Shown: positions 62,085-64,000 of the stretch, one piece after another
Layout of the letters: each line of letters opens with the position of its first letter
Numbering within the stretch: the first letter of the stretch is position 1
DNA from: Clostridium cibarium
Lineage (GTDB): Bacteria > Bacillota > Clostridia > Clostridiales > Clostridiaceae
Assembly (NCBI RefSeq): GCF_014836335.1
Contig: NZ_JACSRA010000020.1
Coordinates: forward strand, 1-64,000
Reading direction: 5' to 3'
Length of the DNA stretch: 64,000 nucleotides
Made by a program: the position numbers and the translations under genes
The notes under the pieces: model-generated
Databases searched by the model: none
What the model saw: the letters and a program-made list of their open reading frames with translations, nothing else
Told to the model about the DNA's origin: nothing

Positions 62085-62450
62085 TTATTTCTCTCCTTGC
62101 TCTTTTTTTATTCTTCTTGAGATAAACTGTACCATTAAACCTGTGCTAGCTATAATTATTATCGTTGTTATGACGCAAACTATTATAAGCTTAAACCATG
62201 TATCTTTGATTATTCCAAAGGATGTCATAAGGCCAACACCAGCAGGAATAAAGAAAAAAGCAAGGTGATCTAGGAGAAAGTTTGTTGTAGTTTCAATTTG
62301 TTCTGTTTTTATAACTTTAGTGCATAAAAGTAATAATAAAATTATCATTCCTAATATATTACCTGGAACAGGTAGGCTGAGAACTCTTGAAATTATTTCT
62401 CCTATTAGATAAATACCTAGTATAATAATTGCTTCTCTAAAAATTTTCAT
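62085..62450 (-). CDS. lrgA: LrgA/CidA family holin-like protein
   Basis: 121-residue, four-helix membrane protein. LPVPGNILGMIILLLLL, the FFIPAGVGLM segment and the basic C-terminus (RRIKKEQGEK) are diagnostic of the family. AAGGAGG lies before the ATG at 62450. It forms an operon with lrgB. No LytS/LytR or PftSR-type two-component pair is in the window; a 14-base palindrome at 62661-62674 lies ~210 bases upstream. Confidence 0.93.
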   Translation of the reverse strand: MKIFREAIIILGIYLIGEIISRVLSLPVPGNILGMIILLLLLCTKVIKTEQIETTTNFLLDHLAFFFIPAGVGLMTSFGIIKDTWFKLIIVCVITTIIIIASTGLMVQFISRRIKKEQGEK

Positions 62451-62660
62451 TTGTATCCTCCTTATCCTATATCTATATATAATTTATCACTTTGAAATAT
62501 CTATGTAAACTTACATAATTAAGAATTATGTAAAATTGAGAAGAGAAAATTGAAAATTGCTAATTAAAGAGGAAGTTCTTGTAGAATTCTGAAACGTGTT
62601 TTATATTTATTGACGCATAAAGATGAAATAGGTCAAAAACTTGATTAATTTTAATATTAT

Positions 62661-62674
62661 AATTAACGTTAATT
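62661..62674. promoter_or_regulatory. Perfect 14-base palindrome, possible operator
   Basis: AATTAACGTTAATT is self-complementary over 14 bases, with a central ACGT. It lies between the ABC operon end and lrgA. No regulator can be assigned. Confidence 0.35.
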
Positions 62675-62756
62675 GAGGCATTTGTTTTTTTAGAAAATAC
62701 CAATGTTATAAAAGTAATTTCAATAATTTTTATTGTATTCAAAATAGAATATTATA

Positions 62757-62793
62757 AACTAAGACCAGAAAATTGATTTTCTGATCTTAGTTT
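62757..62793 (-). terminator. Terminator of the ABC transporter operon
   Basis: An 18-base arm (AAACTAAGACCAGAAAAT) pairs with ATTTTCTGATCTTAGTTT (one G-T pair) with a one-base gap, just past the permease stop codon on the minus strand. The T tail is short. Confidence 0.75.
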
Positions 62794-62799
62794 CAGAAT

Positions 62800-63588
62800 C
62801 TAAGAATTTTTTACATATTTCTTTTCAATTAAAAAAACCAGCTTGTACATTATGAAGGCTATAATAGATAAGATAATTATGCTCATCATTACCATATCAA
62901 GCTGAGAAACTTGACCGCCATAAACTATTAAGAATCCTAATCCTTCACGAGCTACTAAAAATTCACCCATAATTACGCCTACCCATGATAAACCTACATT
63001 TATTTTTAAGGCTGAAATTAAAATAGGAATAGAGTAGGGAATTATTAAATATCTTAATATTTGAAGTTTATTAGCTTGGAAAGTTTTCATAAGCAGTAGC
63101 TTTTCTATATCTACTTCTTTAAAGCCTGTATATACACTTATTATCGTGGTTACTATAGATATTAACAGGGCTATGACGATTATTGCAGTAATACCATTAC
63201 CTACCCAAAATATAATAATAGGAGAAAGAGCAACTTTAGGTAATGCATTAAGGACTACTAAATAAGGGTCTAAAACCTTTGCTATAAAAGGACAGCTCCA
63301 CAAAATTATTGCAACTAATGTCCCTAGGATAGTACCTAGGGTAAAACCTAATATAGTTTCATAGCAAGTAACCCATATATGATTAAAGAGTTGACCACTT
63401 TCATATATACTAATTAAGGAATTAATCATCCTACTTGGGCTTGAGGTTAAGAATGGATCAATCCATTTATAGTTAGCAGCAACTTCCCAAAGGACTATGA
63501 AGAATATAAGAATAAAAATTCTAAAAAAAGTCACTTTGTATTTTCCTATCTTTACTTTCTTTATATAAAGTTCATGTTCTTTTGTCAT
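62800..63588 (-). CDS. ABC transporter permease, NitT/TauT (SsuC-like) family
   Basis: 262-residue inner-membrane subunit with about six hydrophobic segments. FIVLWEVAANYKW at the start, ALPKVALSPIIIFWVG (a form of the EAA-loop region preceding the coupling helix), and LSWVGVIMGEFLVAREGLGFLIVYG are typical of nitrate/sulfonate/taurine and thiamine-precursor importers. Its ATG overlaps the stop of the ATPase gene (ATGA type). No binding protein gene is seen inside the window. The substrate is therefore open. Confidence 0.93.
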   Translation of the reverse strand: MTKEHELYIKKVKIGKYKVTFFRIFILIFFIVLWEVAANYKWIDPFLTSSPSRMINSLISIYESGQLFNHIWVTCYETILGFTLGTILGTLVAIILWSCPFIAKVLDPYLVVLNALPKVALSPIIIFWVGNGITAIIVIALLISIVTTIISVYTGFKEVDIEKLLLMKTFQANKLQILRYLIIPYSIPILISALKINVGLSWVGVIMGEFLVAREGLGFLIVYGGQVSQLDMVMMSIIILSIIAFIMYKLVFLIEKKYVKNS

Positions 63589-64000
63589 CTGCTATCAAGC
63601 TCCTTCCATAAGGTGTCAAAGTATATTTTAAACTCTTTTTCACTTCGTCTTTCAAGTGGGGTTTTATCATTATTAGCAAATGTTATTGTAGTATCAGATT
63701 TTATTGAAGCAGGTCTTTTAGTTAAAACAATTATTCTATTAGATAGAGATATGGCCTCACTTATGTCATGAGTAACCATAATTGCGGTTTTCTTTTCTTT
63801 TTTTATAATTGAATGAACATCATCACAAACATTAAGTCTTGTTTGAAAATCCAAAGCCGAGAAAGGTTCATCTAAAAATAAAACTTCGGGGTTTAAAGCA
63901 AGAGTTCTAATTAAAGCTACTCTTTGTCTCATTCCACCAGAAAGTTCTTTTGGATAATGGGTTTTGAATTTTATAAGTCCATACTCATTTAATAAATGTT
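63585..64000 (-). CDS. ABC transporter ATP-binding protein, NitT/TauT family (partial, 5' end outside window)
   Basis: C-terminal part of an SsuB/TauB-like ATPase; the frame is open to the window edge, so the N-terminus with Walker A lies beyond 64000. Visible: signature LSGGMRQRVALIRTLA, Walker B VLFLDEPFSALD and switch MVTHDISEAISLSNRI. Its stop overlaps the permease start by four bases. Substrate unknown. Confidence 0.95.
   Translation of the reverse strand, partial: HLLNEYGLIKFKTHYPKELSGGMRQRVALIRTLALNPEVLFLDEPFSALDFQTRLNVCDDVHSIIKKEKKTAIMVTHDISEAISLSNRIIVLTKRPASIKSDTTITFANNDKTPLERRSEKEFKIYFDTLWKELDSR

Larger units (their letters stand above)
62451..62799. other. Intergenic region upstream of lrgA
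   Basis: No supportable gene. It contains a perfect palindrome (62661-62674) and a minus-strand terminator of the ABC operon (62757-62793). The rest is AT-rich and should carry the lrgAB promoter. Confidence 0.5.

Noticed and set aside
62560..62742. 60-codon minus-strand frame in the lrgA upstream region
   Set aside because: No RBS, low-complexity composition and it covers the palindrome; probably non-coding.

Overview
The window is a low-GC, densely coded stretch of a Clostridium-type chromosome (Firmicutes, Clostridium sensu stricto-like). The evidence is strong AT bias, GGAGG ribosome binding sites, frequent TTG/GTG starts, a 5S rRNA 3' end of clostridial type at the left edge, and spore genes (an SspH-type small acid-soluble protein and a SleL/YaaH-type cortex-lytic enzyme). 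I cannot name the species. No prophage, complete insertion sequence or CRISPR array is visible.

Layout. 1-7.6 kb: the rRNA operon end, then an envelope-glycosylation block (GT-C enzyme; GT2 polyprenyl-P sugar transferase, GtrA, GT39-type transferase, GalU, DedA). Its two transcription units start from near-identical promoter elements. 7.9-14.5 kb: a chemoreceptor, spore genes on the minus strand, a cytoplasmic AmyE-like amylase, a TetR regulator and a small unknown protein. 14.7-23.9 kb: a KAS III-like protein with altered active site plus acyl-CoA ligase, an ABC exporter, an AlkC/AlkD-like HEAT protein, a frameshifted VOC gene, rubredoxin, a second DedA with a PAP2 phosphatase, and unknown genes. 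24-30.8 kb: an AEC carrier with a D-2-hydroxyacid dehydrogenase and a CitA/CitB-type two-component system, a decayed YhcH remnant, and an APC permease.

31-34.9 kb: an unusual PTS locus (IIB-like protein without a cysteine, unknown protein, IIC, DUF3284-like protein with a coiled coil). 35-40.2 kb: polA-coaE-lytic transglycosylase-GH8-like operon and tRNA-Leu(GAG). 40.3-46.6 kb: a voltage-sensor potassium channel, a small minus-strand gene, a possible noncoding RNA, two overlapping membrane histidine kinases without a response regulator, and TspO. 46.6-53 kb: LacI-type regulator, DUF402 protein and an alpha-glucoside operon (GH13 glucosidase, PTS IIBC, EEP phosphoesterase) with two matching operators 170 bp apart. 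53-59 kb: topB, then three copies of an unrecognised ~205-residue protein next to a signal-less trypsin-like protease. 59.3-64 kb: TerC, an AraC regulator, LrgAB and a NitT/TauT-type ABC transporter cut by the window end.

How it fits together: GalU, the GT2, GtrA and GT39 proteins could form one lipid-linked sugar cycle, with DedA and PAP2 recycling the C55 carrier. The alpha-glucoside operon imports and cleaves phosphorylated or free alpha-glucosides under LacI-type control. The most unexplained element is the 55.5-59.0 kb paralog/protease cluster. Next come the cysteine-less PTS IIB and the KAS III-like protein that keeps only its cysteine.
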